Below, in pieces: positions 43,382 through 52,458 of a DNA stretch of 64,000 nucleotides (position 1 is its first letter; each line of letters begins with the position of its first letter). The stretch comes from Methanoculleus caldifontis. GTDB lineage: Archaea; Halobacteriota; Methanomicrobia; Methanomicrobiales; Methanoculleaceae. Location: positions 744,001 to 808,000 of the forward strand of contig NZ_WBKO01000001.1 in assembly GCF_032842345.1 (NCBI RefSeq), in the 5' to 3' direction. Below the pieces are notes generated by a model. The model did not search any database. It worked only from the letters and a program-made list of their open reading frames with translations, and was not told the DNA's origin. The translations under genes and the position numbers were made by a program.

Positions 43382-43815
43382 GCGGAACCCTGCGCTTCCG
43401 CCGACCGCAGGAACCTCTCGACTTCCTGCTGAAAGAGGGCGAAATCCTGATGTGCTCCGCCAGTATCGAGAAGGCGAGCGCGTCGTCGATCGCTTCGTAG
43501 CGGTGGATGACGGTGTTCCGGAGCCCTTCGCTTTCAGACTCTGCCGCATCTCCCGGTCGAACGCCCCGTGCTGCATGAGGTTCTCGAGGATATCCTCATC
43601 GGTGCCGGGGGCGCCGAGATGAAGGTCCGCGCTCAGGATAACGCAAAAGACGTTCTCGATGGCGTTTTCGATGCGTTTGTAGATGCCGTTCTTTGCGATT
43701 CCGAGCCGCCCGAACGACTCGGCCGAATCGGGGAAGTACCCCGTGAGCAGATCGACGCTCTCCGTCATCTCGCGGAGTTTGATCCAAATGACCGTGTCCC
43801 GGACCCCTCCGTCAC
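43378..43815 (-). pseudogene. HepT-like HEPN toxin with frameshifts
   Basis: GTG 43815 overlaps the MNT stop (GTGA). Correcting one frame change near the start gives helices W-I-K-L-R-E-M-T-E-S and K-R-I-E-N-A-I-E-N-V-F. A second correction near 43540 yields G-L-R-N-T-V-I-H-R-Y-E-A-I-D, which contains the HEPN R-N-x3-H motif. A third near 43460 gives D-F-A-L-F-Q-Q-E-V-E-R-F-L ending at TGA 43378. The pieces cover a whole DUF86 protein, so the gene was once complete and has been inactivated by three small indels. Confidence 0.7.
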
Positions 43816-44197
43816 GTTATCGTCTCCTTTCCGATGTAGTCGTACAGTCCATGTTTAAAGTCGTCGAACTCCCGATCGTCCGGTAGGTGACGTCGTAGAG
43901 GAACCGTTCGTCAGGGCAGTAAATTGCCTCTCCGCGGAGGACTTCCGCCCGGATATAAAGCGGCAGAAGGGAGAAGATCGGATCTCGTAGCGTCATCAGC
44001 GATTTCGGAGAGCGCCGCAAACCGGAACCGGACGGCCTCCGGGCCCCCGTCGTAGTAGACAGCGAGGTCGATGTCGGACCCCGCTCTCGCTCGGCCTTCG
44101 GTGACCGAGCCGTAGAGGAGGATGAAGCGGACCTGAGCGAACCGAGGTTCCTCATGCGATCGAGCGCATGCAAGAGGTCCTGCTCCGTTGCTCTCAT
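43812..44197 (-). pseudogene. MNT-type nucleotidyltransferase antitoxin with frameshifts
   Basis: From ATG 44197 the frame reads M-R-A-T-E-Q-D-L-L-H-A-L-D-R-M. It must shift near 44130 to give V-R-F-I-L-L-Y-G-S-V-T-E-G-R and G-S-D-I-D-L-A-V, the catalytic motif. It shifts again near 43990 to reach L-P-L-Y-I-R-A-E-V-L-R-G and C-P-D-E-R-F-L-Y-D-V, and again near 43890 to end R-E-F-D-D-F-K-H-G-L-Y-D-Y-I-G. At least three indels interrupt an otherwise complete antitoxin gene. Confidence 0.72.
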
Positions 44198-44508
44198 CGC
44201 GAACTTCTCTCGTCCATAAGTGGCATCTGTCTTCTGATACGTTTCCCTGTGGGCTCGCGGCGGGGAAGGCATTCAGCCGGTTCCCTCGGCCCGGGTGGAG
44301 GAGATCCTGTGGTGGTCGGAATACCGCCTTCCCCGCCGCCAGGGAGTTCTCCTGTCCGTTTGTCGGGACCGCCTGCGATCACCAGCGTCTACAGCAGGTT
44401 TATGAACACCGGCGTCTGGTACCGGTATAGGTTCTCGCTTTAGTCCGTCGAAACCGCTCGTCCCGGAACGGAACGCTTATACCCTAACTCCTGAAACAAT
44501 CTGGGAGA

Positions 44509-46158
44509 ATGCGGCGTGTTGCGGTCCTCCTCGGTGTCTGTCTCCTCCTTGCCGGCCTGCCGGCCGGCGCCCTGGCAGGAGCGGCGCTCTGGACCTACTC
44601 CGCACCGTCCGAGATCACCAGCCTTTCGCTGACTCCGGACGGCTCGTACGTCCTGATCGGCGAGGGACGACTCTGTTTCCTTGCCGGCAACGGCACCCCC
44701 CTCTGGCAGGAGCGGACGGCGAAACTGGCCGCCTGCTCTGCCGATGGAAGTCTGATCGCGGCGGCGAGCGGCCCGTCGCTCACCCTCATGGACCGGAACG
44801 CCACCGTGATCTGGCAGGAGGAAGTTCCATCTACCGGGGTGGCCCTCGCCCTTTCCCCGAACGGAAAGCGTATTGCGATGGCGGACTTCGTCGGGAAGGT
44901 GTACTTCTACGATGCCGACGGCACCCTCCGTGCCACGGTCGACACCCGGCCCAAAGACAAGAGTAAGGCCGTGATCTCCGAGATCCGCGACGTTGCCCTC
45001 TCCAGAGGGGGTGAGTATGCCGCAGTCGTCTCCAGTTGCGGCTTATTCTATTATACGGGTGCCGGGAGAAAGGTCTGGGTGCGCGAGGGCAGCCTTGAGG
45101 GAGGCACTGCCGCCGCGGTCTCAGGGACGGGCAACGAGGTTGCCGTTGCCTCCGATGCCAGCGTCCGTCTCCTGAACCGCACGGGCAGTCTGCTCTGGAC
45201 TTACCGGTGCCCCCGCCCGGTCACTGCCCTCGCGATCTCGGAGGACGGCTCCCGTGTCCTGGCCGGGCTGCAGGACAACAGCCTCGTCTGCTTTGACCGG
45301 GAGGGCGAGCGGATCTGGAGTTTCACCGCCGGCGCCTGGATACGGGATGTCGCCGTTTCCAAGAACGGCTCCCGCGTCCTTGCCGGTTCTTTGGACCGGC
45401 AGGCCTATCTCTTCGACGGAGCCGGGCACCTGCTCGACACCTATTCTCTCGACGGCGGGATAGAGCACGTCGCCCTCACCGCGGACGGCACTGCGGGCGT
45501 CGTGGCTTCTTTCCGCAAGGTGATCGGCATCTCGACTGCGGCGGCGACTGCGACGCCCACCGCCGCAGGCACCACGCCCCCTCCCCCGTCAACTGCGACC
45601 TCCGCCGCGACCCCTGTCCCGGTAACGACCGCTCCCGCAGTCCCCGTCCAGGAGGCCGTGACCCCCACTCCGGCCCCCGAGGGGGACTCCGGCTTCCCCT
45701 TCCTCCCTATCGCCGGCCTCCTTGCCTGTAGCGCGGCCATCGGGGCCGGGTACCTATACCGGCAGCACCAGGAGCCACCCCTGACCCCGGAGGCGGCGGT
45801 GCCGGAGGGCCCCTCTGCGCCCTTGCATGTTCCGGAGCCGGCCCCCCCTGAAGTCAAGGAGGCGCCGCCGGCCCCCTGGCGGGTTTCCTTGGAGCAGGGG
45901 AGGACAAGGGAGGCGGCGCGAATCCTCTCGCGGGAGATGACCGTCCTGATCGGGCAGCGTGCCGGAGTCCGCGTCATCTACATCGTTGACGCCCTGAACG
46001 CCTGCCCGGAGCAGCGGCAGGACCTTGCCCGGTTCTTCGAGGATGCGAATCGCCTCGCCTACGCCTCCAAAGACCCAACCCGGGAGGATATCGAGGCGCT
46101 TGAGGCGGCGTACCTGCGCCTCGCAGAGGAGATCTCCGGGGGCTCCCGGACGGACTAA
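44509..46158 (+). CDS. membrane-anchored beta-propeller protein with DUF4129-like cytosolic tail
   Basis: This is a 549-residue protein. A signal peptide (1-24) is followed by a WD40/PQQ-like propeller (about 25-345) made of repeated blocks ending in patterns such as S-P-N-G-K-R-I-A-M and E-D-G-S-R-V-L-A-G. A Thr/Pro/Ala linker (346-400) leads to a membrane span (about 403-420) and a Pro-rich stretch. A helical cytosolic domain (about 460-545) contains C-P-E-Q-R-Q-D-L-A-R-F-F and D-P-T-R-E-D-I-E-A-L. That tail resembles the C-terminus of the BatD-like protein at 16653. Function unknown. A TATA-like element at about 44478 suggests a nearly leaderless transcript. Confidence 0.78.
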   Translation: MRRVAVLLGVCLLLAGLPAGALAGAALWTYSAPSEITSLSLTPDGSYVLIGEGRLCFLAGNGTPLWQERTAKLAACSADGSLIAAASGPSLTLMDRNATVIWQEEVPSTGVALALSPNGKRIAMADFVGKVYFYDADGTLRATVDTRPKDKSKAVISEIRDVALSRGGEYAAVVSSCGLFYYTGAGRKVWVREGSLEGGTAAAVSGTGNEVAVASDASVRLLNRTGSLLWTYRCPRPVTALAISEDGSRVLAGLQDNSLVCFDREGERIWSFTAGAWIRDVAVSKNGSRVLAGSLDRQAYLFDGAGHLLDTYSLDGGIEHVALTADGTAGVVASFRKVIGISTAAATATPTAAGTTPPPPSTATSAATPVPVTTAPAVPVQEAVTPTPAPEGDSGFPFLPIAGLLACSAAIGAGYLYRQHQEPPLTPEAAVPEGPSAPLHVPEPAPPEVKEAPPAPWRVSLEQGRTREAARILSREMTVLIGQRAGVRVIYIVDALNACPEQRQDLARFFEDANRLAYASKDPTREDIEALEAAYLRLAEEISGGSRTD

Positions 46159-46312
46159 CTATGAAGATGGCTCCCCGATCAGGATGCTATCCTCCGAAGA
46201 TGAGCGTCGAAATTCAATCAGTCTGAAGCACTCGCATTCGCACGTTCTGGGGTCCGTGGCATGGGAGTGGTGCAGTGTCTTGCCGGCGATTATCGGAACT
46301 AAAAGAGAAAAC

Positions 46313-47776
46313 TCACGCAGAGCCTTTCCGCTCCGCGTCCTTCTTCCGGTAGCCCTCGAGCAGCACCGTCACCAGGTTCTTCACCGGCACGTCCGTGCAG
46401 TCCGCGATATGGAACTCGCAGAACGGGCAGACCGTCACCACGACGTCGGCGCCGGTCGCCTTCACGCATTCGTCGCGTTTTGCACCGAGGGCTTTCGCCT
46501 CCTCCGGCACCCCCGACCGGACGCCGCCGCCGGCGCCGCAGCACTGCGTCGGCATCTCGACGAACTCCCGCACGGCTCCGCGGAGCAGTTCCCGCGGCTG
46601 CTCGCTGATCCCCTGGCCGCGGAGGAGGTGGCAGGGGTCGTGGTAGGTCGCCGTGATATCCAGCTTCGCCGGCGGCTCGATCCCGTACTCCGTCAGGACC
46701 TCGGTGACGTCTTTGACGGTGAACGGCGTATCGTAATCGTTCTTCAGCGTCGCCCCGCACCCGGCGCAGATCGTCATCACGGTCTTGATGCCCCGGCGGG
46801 CGAAGGCCTCGATGTTCCTCCTCTTCAGGTCGTCGACGTCCGCCGTCTGCCCCGTCCGGATCAGCGGCGAGCCGCAGCAGACCTGGTCGTGGGGGACGAT
46901 CACCCGGATGCCGTTGCGCTTCATGACCTCCATCGCATCGAGCGCCGTCTGCGGCACCCGGCCGTTGAACATGCACCCGACGAAGAAGCCCACCTCACCG
47001 CGGACGGGGCCGTCGGGCTCGATCACCTCCGGCACCTGCTCGAGGAACGTCTCTTTCGTCCGCTCGACACTCCTTCCTGTCTCCCTGACCAGCCGCGCCA
47101 CCTCCTGGTGGCGGGGGAGGGTCAGCCCCTGGCGGTTCGCGACCTCGCGGAGCTTCTCGATGGCTTTGCCCGGGATGTCGATCGCCTTCGGGCAGACCTC
47201 CGTACAGCGCTTGCAGGTCGTGCAGTAGAAGAGGCCTTTTGCGATCGAATCCGTGATCCGGTCCCCGGAATCCCGGGGATCGAGGGCGAGGCGCATCTCC
47301 TGCCGGAGCACCGTCGGACCGGCGAACTCCGTCACCTGGAGCGCCGGGCAGGCCGAGACGCAGCAGAGGCACTCGATGCAGTCCCGGAGCGGCTTGATCG
47401 TCGCGATCTCCTCCTGTGACGGGAGGCCTGCATCGTGCGCCGGGCAGATCCGGGCGATCTTCGCGATCACCGGCTCCATGTCGACCGTGAGGTCTTTGAC
47501 GACCGGGAGGTCGAGCGGCTCGACCGTCATCCCGTCGCGGGCCTCCGCCATGCAGGCGAGGGCGGGCTTCCCGTCCACCTTGACGGCGCAGCTCCCGCAC
47601 TGCCCGGACCCGCAGCAGTAGCGGTAGGAGAGCGTCGCATCGTGCTCGTCGCGGATCGCGTGGAGGGCGTGGAGGACCCGGGCGCCCTCGTTGACCCGGA
47701 CCGTGTACTCCTCGATGTGCGGCTCCATGTCCTCGGCCGGGTCGAACCGGGAGACCGCGAGGGTGATCGTCTTCAT
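46313..47776 (-). CDS. tfrB: thiol:fumarate reductase subunit B (CoM/CoB-dependent)
   Basis: The 487-residue subunit takes electrons from coenzymes M and B. An N-terminal [2Fe-2S] domain has C-C-G-S-G-Q-C-G-S-C (about 54-63). Two [4Fe-4S] motifs follow, C-I-E-C-L-C-C-V-S-A-C-P (about 137-148) and C-T-T-C-K-R-C-T-E-V-C-P (about 190-201). The C-terminal part holds two HdrB-like CCG domains (V-C-C-G-S-P and Q-C-C-G-A-G-G-G) that oxidise CoM-SH and CoB-SH to the heterodisulfide. This fusion is specific to methanogen TfrB. It is coupled to tfrA by an ATGA overlap. The enzyme supplies succinate for the incomplete TCA pathway. Confidence 0.93.
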   Translation of the reverse strand: MKTITLAVSRFDPAEDMEPHIEEYTVRVNEGARVLHALHAIRDEHDATLSYRYCCGSGQCGSCAVKVDGKPALACMAEARDGMTVEPLDLPVVKDLTVDMEPVIAKIARICPAHDAGLPSQEEIATIKPLRDCIECLCCVSACPALQVTEFAGPTVLRQEMRLALDPRDSGDRITDSIAKGLFYCTTCKRCTEVCPKAIDIPGKAIEKLREVANRQGLTLPRHQEVARLVRETGRSVERTKETFLEQVPEVIEPDGPVRGEVGFFVGCMFNGRVPQTALDAMEVMKRNGIRVIVPHDQVCCGSPLIRTGQTADVDDLKRRNIEAFARRGIKTVMTICAGCGATLKNDYDTPFTVKDVTEVLTEYGIEPPAKLDITATYHDPCHLLRGQGISEQPRELLRGAVREFVEMPTQCCGAGGGVRSGVPEEAKALGAKRDECVKATGADVVVTVCPFCEFHIADCTDVPVKNLVTVLLEGYRKKDAERKGSA

Positions 47777-49404
47777 GCCGGCACCTCCCGCCGCTCGATC
47801 CCAACGCGCGCGAGCGAGACGTAGGTGTGGGAGAAGGGCGACGTCGCCGGCTCCGTGATAACCGTCGCGTCCCGACGGACGTGGGCGCCCCGGTTCTCCG
47901 GCCGGAGAAGGGCGCACCGGACGACCAGGGAGGCCGTGGTGCACATGTTCCGGACCGTACAACATTCGGTAAGGTTCGCCGTCGAGGCGGCGCGGACCCG
48001 TCGGGCGGCAAGCCCCCGGATCTCGTCGAGCGCCGTCTGCAGGTCGGCGGCGTTCCGGAAGATCCCGGCCCGGTTCCACATCGTGAGTTTCAAATCCTTC
48101 CGGACGGCGGCGGGGCTCGTATCCCCGTCGGAGAAGCCGTCGAGGACCCCGAGCACCCCGTCGACTCCGGCGGAGTCGATGCGGCCGCTCCGGGCCGGCG
48201 CCTTCCCGGCGAACTCCCCGGCCCGCTTCCCGAAGACCTGGGTGTCGGCAAGCGCGTTCCCGCCGAGGCGGTTTGCCCCGTGGACCGCGCCGGTCACCTC
48301 ACCGCAGGCGAAGAGGCCCGGGATGGTCGTCCGGCACTCCGGGGTGATCCGGAGCCCGCCCATGATATGGTGGGCGGTGGGAGCGACCTCCATCGGCTCC
48401 CGCCGGATATCCACGCCGTAGGCGAGGAACTGCTCGAGCATCACGGGGAGCCTGCTCTCGATCGTCTCCGCGGGGAGGTGGGTCACGTCCAGGTAGACCC
48501 CGCCGCGGGCCGTCCCGCGGCCCTCCAGCACCTCGGTCGCGATCGCCCGGGCGACAACGTCGCGGGTCGAGAGCTCCATCCGGGCCGGGTCGTAACGCTC
48601 CATGAACCGCTCGCGCCGGGCGTTCAGGAGTACGCCCCCCTCGCCCCGGACCGCCTCCGTCACCAGCCGGCCGCGGGCGTCGTAGGGGTAGATCGCACCG
48701 GTGGGGTGGAACTGGACCATCTCCATATCGATCAGCTCCGCCCCTGCCCGGTAAGCCATCGCGAACCCGTCCCCGGTCCCGGCGGCGGAGTTCGTCGAGA
48801 CGTCGTAGACCTGCGTCCCCCCGCCGGTCGCGAGCACCGTCGCGTCGGCCGAAAAGAGGACGGGGCTCCCGTCCCGGTCGAGAGCGATCGCGCCCGCGAC
48901 CGCCCCGTTCTCGTCTTTGACGAGGTCGACGACCGAGACCTCCTGGTAGAGCTGCGTGTCCGTCGCGTCGAGCCGGTCGAGGAGCGTCATGATCAGCTCG
49001 TGGCCCGTCCGGTCGCCGGCATAGCAGGTCCGGGGGAACCGCTGCCCCCCGAACGGCCGCTGCGCGACCTGGCAATCATCGGTCACGTCGAAGACCGCAC
49101 CCCACCGGACGAGGTCGCCCATCCGCTCCGGCGCCTCGCGGACCAGCGCGTCCACGAGCGCGGGGTCGTTGAGGTACGCCCCGCCCTTCAGCGTGTCCTC
49201 GCGGTGGACGTCGACGGAGTCCGCGTCCCGCAGCACTGCGTTGAACCCGCCTTCCGCCATCGTCGTGCACCCGCCCTTGCCGGCAATGGTCTTGGAGACC
49301 AGGACCACGCCGCCGTGCCGGGAGGCCTCGATCGCGGCTCGCACCCCGGCGCCGCCGCTTCCGATAACCAGCACGTGCGCGTCCACAATCTCGTCAACAA
49401 GCAT
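47773..49404 (-). CDS. tfrA: thiol:fumarate reductase subunit A (flavoprotein)
   Basis: The 543-residue catalytic subunit reduces fumarate to succinate. The FAD-binding site is V-I-G-S-G-G-A-G-V-R-A-A (about 12-23). Other family blocks are G-G-C-T-T-M-A-E-G-G (about 43-52), Q-F-H-P-T-G-A-I-Y (about 226-234) with the active-site region, R-T-C-Y-A-G-D-R-T-G-H, and H-I-M-G-G-L-R-I. ATG 49404 is preferred over ATG 49434 because a TATA element lies between them, 18-28 bases upstream of 49404, which suggests a nearly leaderless message. Confidence 0.93.
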   Translation of the reverse strand: MLVDEIVDAHVLVIGSGGAGVRAAIEASRHGGVVLVSKTIAGKGGCTTMAEGGFNAVLRDADSVDVHREDTLKGGAYLNDPALVDALVREAPERMGDLVRWGAVFDVTDDCQVAQRPFGGQRFPRTCYAGDRTGHELIMTLLDRLDATDTQLYQEVSVVDLVKDENGAVAGAIALDRDGSPVLFSADATVLATGGGTQVYDVSTNSAAGTGDGFAMAYRAGAELIDMEMVQFHPTGAIYPYDARGRLVTEAVRGEGGVLLNARRERFMERYDPARMELSTRDVVARAIATEVLEGRGTARGGVYLDVTHLPAETIESRLPVMLEQFLAYGVDIRREPMEVAPTAHHIMGGLRITPECRTTIPGLFACGEVTGAVHGANRLGGNALADTQVFGKRAGEFAGKAPARSGRIDSAGVDGVLGVLDGFSDGDTSPAAVRKDLKLTMWNRAGIFRNAADLQTALDEIRGLAARRVRAASTANLTECCTVRNMCTTASLVVRCALLRPENRGAHVRRDATVITEPATSPFSHTYVSLARVGIERREVPA

Positions 49405-49420
49405 CTTATTAGTCTGTGCG

Positions 49421-49432
49421 TTGTATAATACC
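49421..49432. promoter_or_regulatory. shared TATA-like element between tfrA and lysC
   Basis: TTGTATAATACC reads as a TATA-like box on both strands (TGTATAATA on plus, GGTATTATACA on minus). It lies 18-28 bases before tfrA and 34-44 before lysC, so it could direct both divergent transcripts. Confidence 0.45.
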
Positions 49433-49464
49433 ATAAAGCAATTGCAGGGGACTAGTGAGCCAGA

Positions 49465-50865
49465 ATGAGGCTTTTAATGAAATTCGGCGGCACCTCCGTC
49501 GGGGAAGCAGATTGTATCCGACGGGTCGCAGACATCGTGGAATCGCATCGTGCGGCAGGCGACGAGCTTGCCGTGGTCGTATCGGCATGCTCGAAGGTCA
49601 CCGACCAGATCATCGCGGTGGCCGACGAGGTCATCGCGAGCAAGGAGCAGCCCGAGCTCGGGACGCTTCTTGACGCCATGCGGACCCGGCACACCCGGCT
49701 CCTCGCGGAGACCGCTCCCGACTACGTCGACGAGGTGACCGCGGTCATCGACGACCGGCTCACCCGGCTGCAGAACATCCTCTCCGCGGTCCACACCTTG
49801 AAAGAGCTGACTCCACGGTCCCGCGACTACATCATCTCCTTCGGGGAGCGGCTCTCCGCCCCGATCGTCTCGGCCGCCCTCCGGCAGCGCGGTATCCCTT
49901 CCTCCGTCCTCGACGGCGCCGAGGCCGGGATCGTCACGACCGCGAACTACGGGGACGCCCGTGCCCTCCCGGCGAGCGAGGGGAGGATCCGGAGCCGGGT
50001 CACCCCGCTCCTCGCGGATTCCACCCCGGTGATCATGGGGTTCATGGGAGCGACCGAGCAGGGCGTCATCACCACCCTCGGCCGGAGCGGCTCCGACTAC
50101 TCGGCGGCCGTCGTCGGCGCCGGGATCGATGCCGACGAGATCTGGATCTGGACCGACGTCGACGGCGTGATGACGTCTGACCCCCGGATCATCAAGGATG
50201 CCCGGGTCCTCGACGACATCTCCTACCTCGAGGTGATGGAACTCTCCTACTTCGGCGCGAAGGTCCTCCACCCGCGCTCGATCGAGCCCGCGATGCAGAA
50301 GGATATCCCGATCCGGGTCAAGAACTCCTTCCGGCCCGAAGTCCCCGGCACCCTCGTCCTCCGCGACAAGCACCAGGAGAAGCGGGTGGTCAAGGCCGTC
50401 GCCCTGATCGAGAAGGTGGCGCTCGTCAACGTCAACGGCGCCCAGATGATCGGCCGCCCCGGCGTCGCACGGACGATCTTTCAGGCGCTCGCGGAGCGCG
50501 AGGTGAACGTCATGATGATCTCGCAGGGCTCCTCTGAAGCCAACATCTCCCTCATCATCGACGAGACCCACCTCGAGGCCGCGAAGGCCGCCCTCGACCC
50601 GATCGTGCAGCAGGGCGTCGTGCGCGAGGCTACCTACGACCGCGACGTCGCGGCGGTCGCCGTTGTGGGGGCCGGGATGGCCGGCTCCCCCGGCACCGGG
50701 GGCCGGATCTTCTCCGCGCTCGGCCGTGCCGGGATCAACGTCATGATGATCTCGCAGGGCTCAAGCGAGGTGAACGTCTCCTTCGTCGTGACGGGCGGCG
50801 ACGGCAAGCGTGCCCTGCAGGTGCTGCACGACGAATTCCGTCTCTCGGAGAACTCAGATGACTGA
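49465..50865 (+). CDS. lysC: aspartate kinase
   Basis: This 466-residue kinase phosphorylates aspartate, the first step to lysine, threonine and methionine. The N-terminal M-K-F-G-G-T-S-V-G (5-13) is diagnostic. Substrate and nucleotide blocks include F-G-E-R-L-S-A-P (about 130-137), T-L-G-R-S-G-S-D-Y-S-A (about 209-219) and E-I-W-I-W-T-D-V-D-G-V. Two C-terminal ACT domains, each with V-N-V-M-M-I-S-Q-G-S-S or I-N-V-M-M-I-S-Q-G-S-S, provide feedback control. It overlaps purM by eight bases. Confidence 0.95.
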   Translation: MRLLMKFGGTSVGEADCIRRVADIVESHRAAGDELAVVVSACSKVTDQIIAVADEVIASKEQPELGTLLDAMRTRHTRLLAETAPDYVDEVTAVIDDRLTRLQNILSAVHTLKELTPRSRDYIISFGERLSAPIVSAALRQRGIPSSVLDGAEAGIVTTANYGDARALPASEGRIRSRVTPLLADSTPVIMGFMGATEQGVITTLGRSGSDYSAAVVGAGIDADEIWIWTDVDGVMTSDPRIIKDARVLDDISYLEVMELSYFGAKVLHPRSIEPAMQKDIPIRVKNSFRPEVPGTLVLRDKHQEKRVVKAVALIEKVALVNVNGAQMIGRPGVARTIFQALAEREVNVMMISQGSSEANISLIIDETHLEAAKAALDPIVQQGVVREATYDRDVAAVAVVGAGMAGSPGTGGRIFSALGRAGINVMMISQGSSEVNVSFVVTGGDGKRALQVLHDEFRLSENSDD

Positions 50866-51850
50866 ACATACTTACCGCGAAGCCGGGGTCGATATCGACC
50901 TCGAGGCCCGGGCGGTCCGGGCGCTGATCGAGAACCTCACCTACCGGAGGACCGGCGACTTTTCGATGCTCGGGAAGGTCGGCCACTTCGCCGGCCTGAT
51001 CGACTGCGGCCCGTTCGTCCTCGCGCTCGCCGTCGACGGCGTCGGCACGAAGATGCTCGTCGCGGACGAGCTTCGCGACTGGAGCACCGTCGGGATCGAC
51101 TGCATCGCGATGAACGTCAACGACCTCTACGTGATGAACCTCGAGCCCGTGGCGTTCGTCGACTACGTCGCGACCGACGCCCTCTCGCCGGAGAAGATGG
51201 CCCAGATCGGCCTGGGCTTGAACGAGGGCGCGAGGCTCGCGAACATGAACATCGTCGGCGGGGAGACCGCGACCCTCAAGGGGCTCGTGAACGGCCTCGA
51301 CCTTGCCGGGACCTGCCTTGGGGTCCAGAAGAAGGAGAAGGTCGTCACCGGCGAAGCGATCGTCCCCGGCGACGTCATCGTCGGCGTCCCCTCAAGCGGC
51401 ATCCACAGCAACGGCTTAACCCTTGCGCGGAGGGTCGTCGAGGACTGCGCCTCCTACGAGACCCGGCTCTCGAGCGGCAAGACCCTGGGGCAGGAACTCC
51501 TGACCCCGACCCGGATCTACGCCGAGGTCCTCCGGGTGACGGAGGCCTGCGAAATCCACGGGATGTGTCACGTCACCGGCGGCGGGCTCCTGAACTTCGA
51601 GCGGCTCACCGGCTACGGGTTCTCCTTCACCGAACCCCTCGAGGTCCCCGAGATCTTCAGGTGGCTGCAGGAGAACGGGAACATCGGGACGGTCGAGATG
51701 TACCGGACCTTCAACATGGGCATGGGCTACGCCTTCGTCGCCCCAAGAGAGAGCGTCGCCGCGATCCAGAAGATCCTCCCCGACGCCCGGGTGGTCGGCA
51801 CGGTGACGGCGGAACCCGGCGTGCGGTTGAAGGGTATCGAGATTAAGTGA
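50858..51850 (+). CDS. purM: phosphoribosylformylglycinamidine cyclo-ligase
   Basis: At 330 residues PurM catalyses the fifth step of purine synthesis, forming AIR from FGAM with ATP. Blocks include Y-R-E-A-G-V-D-I-D (6-14), A-V-D-G-V-G-T-K (57-64), C-I-A-M-N-V-N-D (about 85-92), V-G-G-E-T-A (about 132-137) and H-V-T-G-G-G-L (about 240-246). ATG 50858 overlaps the lysC stop (ATGACTGA) and begins with the family's N-terminus, ruling out the longer frame. The linkage to lysC makes a two-gene operon. Confidence 0.94.
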   Translation: MTEHTYREAGVDIDLEARAVRALIENLTYRRTGDFSMLGKVGHFAGLIDCGPFVLALAVDGVGTKMLVADELRDWSTVGIDCIAMNVNDLYVMNLEPVAFVDYVATDALSPEKMAQIGLGLNEGARLANMNIVGGETATLKGLVNGLDLAGTCLGVQKKEKVVTGEAIVPGDVIVGVPSSGIHSNGLTLARRVVEDCASYETRLSSGKTLGQELLTPTRIYAEVLRVTEACEIHGMCHVTGGGLLNFERLTGYGFSFTEPLEVPEIFRWLQENGNIGTVEMYRTFNMGMGYAFVAPRESVAAIQKILPDARVVGTVTAEPGVRLKGIEIK

Positions 51851-51932
51851 AGGATCCCCTTAACCTCCGTTTTTATTCCAGGGTATCCCTGTTGCGCTAT
51901 TCGCAGGTTTACGAGACCCATTTGCAGCCCAT

Positions 51933-52005
51933 ACTCGCGGCTTCGCGTGAGTAAATTTGGGTGGATATCGATGTAGCCTCACGCGAAGCCGCGAAGGACG
52001 CGAAG
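51933..52005. repeat. dispersed palindromic repeat, family A
   Basis: The left arm CTCGCGGCTTCGCGTGAG (51934-51951) pairs with CTCACGCGAAGCCGCGAAGG (51978-51997), followed by ACGCGAAG. It lies between the converging ends of purM and the small gene at 52145. The rest of 51851-52144 has no supported gene. Confidence 0.75.
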
Positions 52006-52144
52006 TTGTATGTGGGCAGAGCAATCCCTCTTCACATCCTCACGCTCGTTGCGTTTGCACTTTGGGCCTTCTGGTGTTCGGGTTCCGGATGTGCCGTCCT
52101 TTGCTCCTAACACCCCGGTCTTCTATGCTCTGGCGTATCCGAAA

Positions 52145-52381
52145 TTACGTCCCGCCGCCCTGCTCCTCGAAGTAGTGCATCGCCTCGGGGACGTACTCCC
52201 TGACCCGTCTCAGGAAATGGTCCGCAAGACCGGCGTCGGCCACCATGAGCGAGTGCTGCATCGCCCGCTCCGTACTCTTCGAGAGCCCGCCCGTTTGGTC
52301 CATCTCCGTCTTGATCTCGTGGACGGCGTCCTCGACCTCCGCTTCGCTCTCCCACTTCAGCACCGATATGGTTCGTGCCAT
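52145..52381 (-). CDS. small conserved helical protein downstream of ZPR1
   Basis: ATG 52381 gives 78 residues beginning M-A-R-T-I-S-V-L-K-W-E-S-E, with GAGGTGA six bases upstream; an in-frame GTG three codons earlier overlaps that SD. The protein is mostly acidic helix and ends E-A-M-H-Y-F-E-E-Q-G. No domain is recognised. It lies 77 bp after the ZPR1 gene in the same direction and may share its transcript. Confidence 0.65.
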   Translation of the reverse strand: MARTISVLKWESEAEVEDAVHEIKTEMDQTGGLSKSTERAMQHSLMVADAGLADHFLRRVREYVPEAMHYFEEQGGGT

Positions 52382-52458
52382 TCTCTTCACCTCAGGGCGT
52401 CGCGTATGGGAGGTGGTCCTATTTGAGGTTAACCCGGCGGCGGGAAAAAAGAGAGATA

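Noticed and set aside
42579-43622. Plus-strand frame of about 347 codons
   Set aside because: It is antisense to the MNT/HepT module and lacks any domain; the minus-strand pieces match known families.
43011-44197. Sequencing errors as sole cause of the frameshifts
   Set aside because: Not excluded, but almost all other genes in the window are intact, while errors would have to cluster in one non-essential module; decay is simpler.
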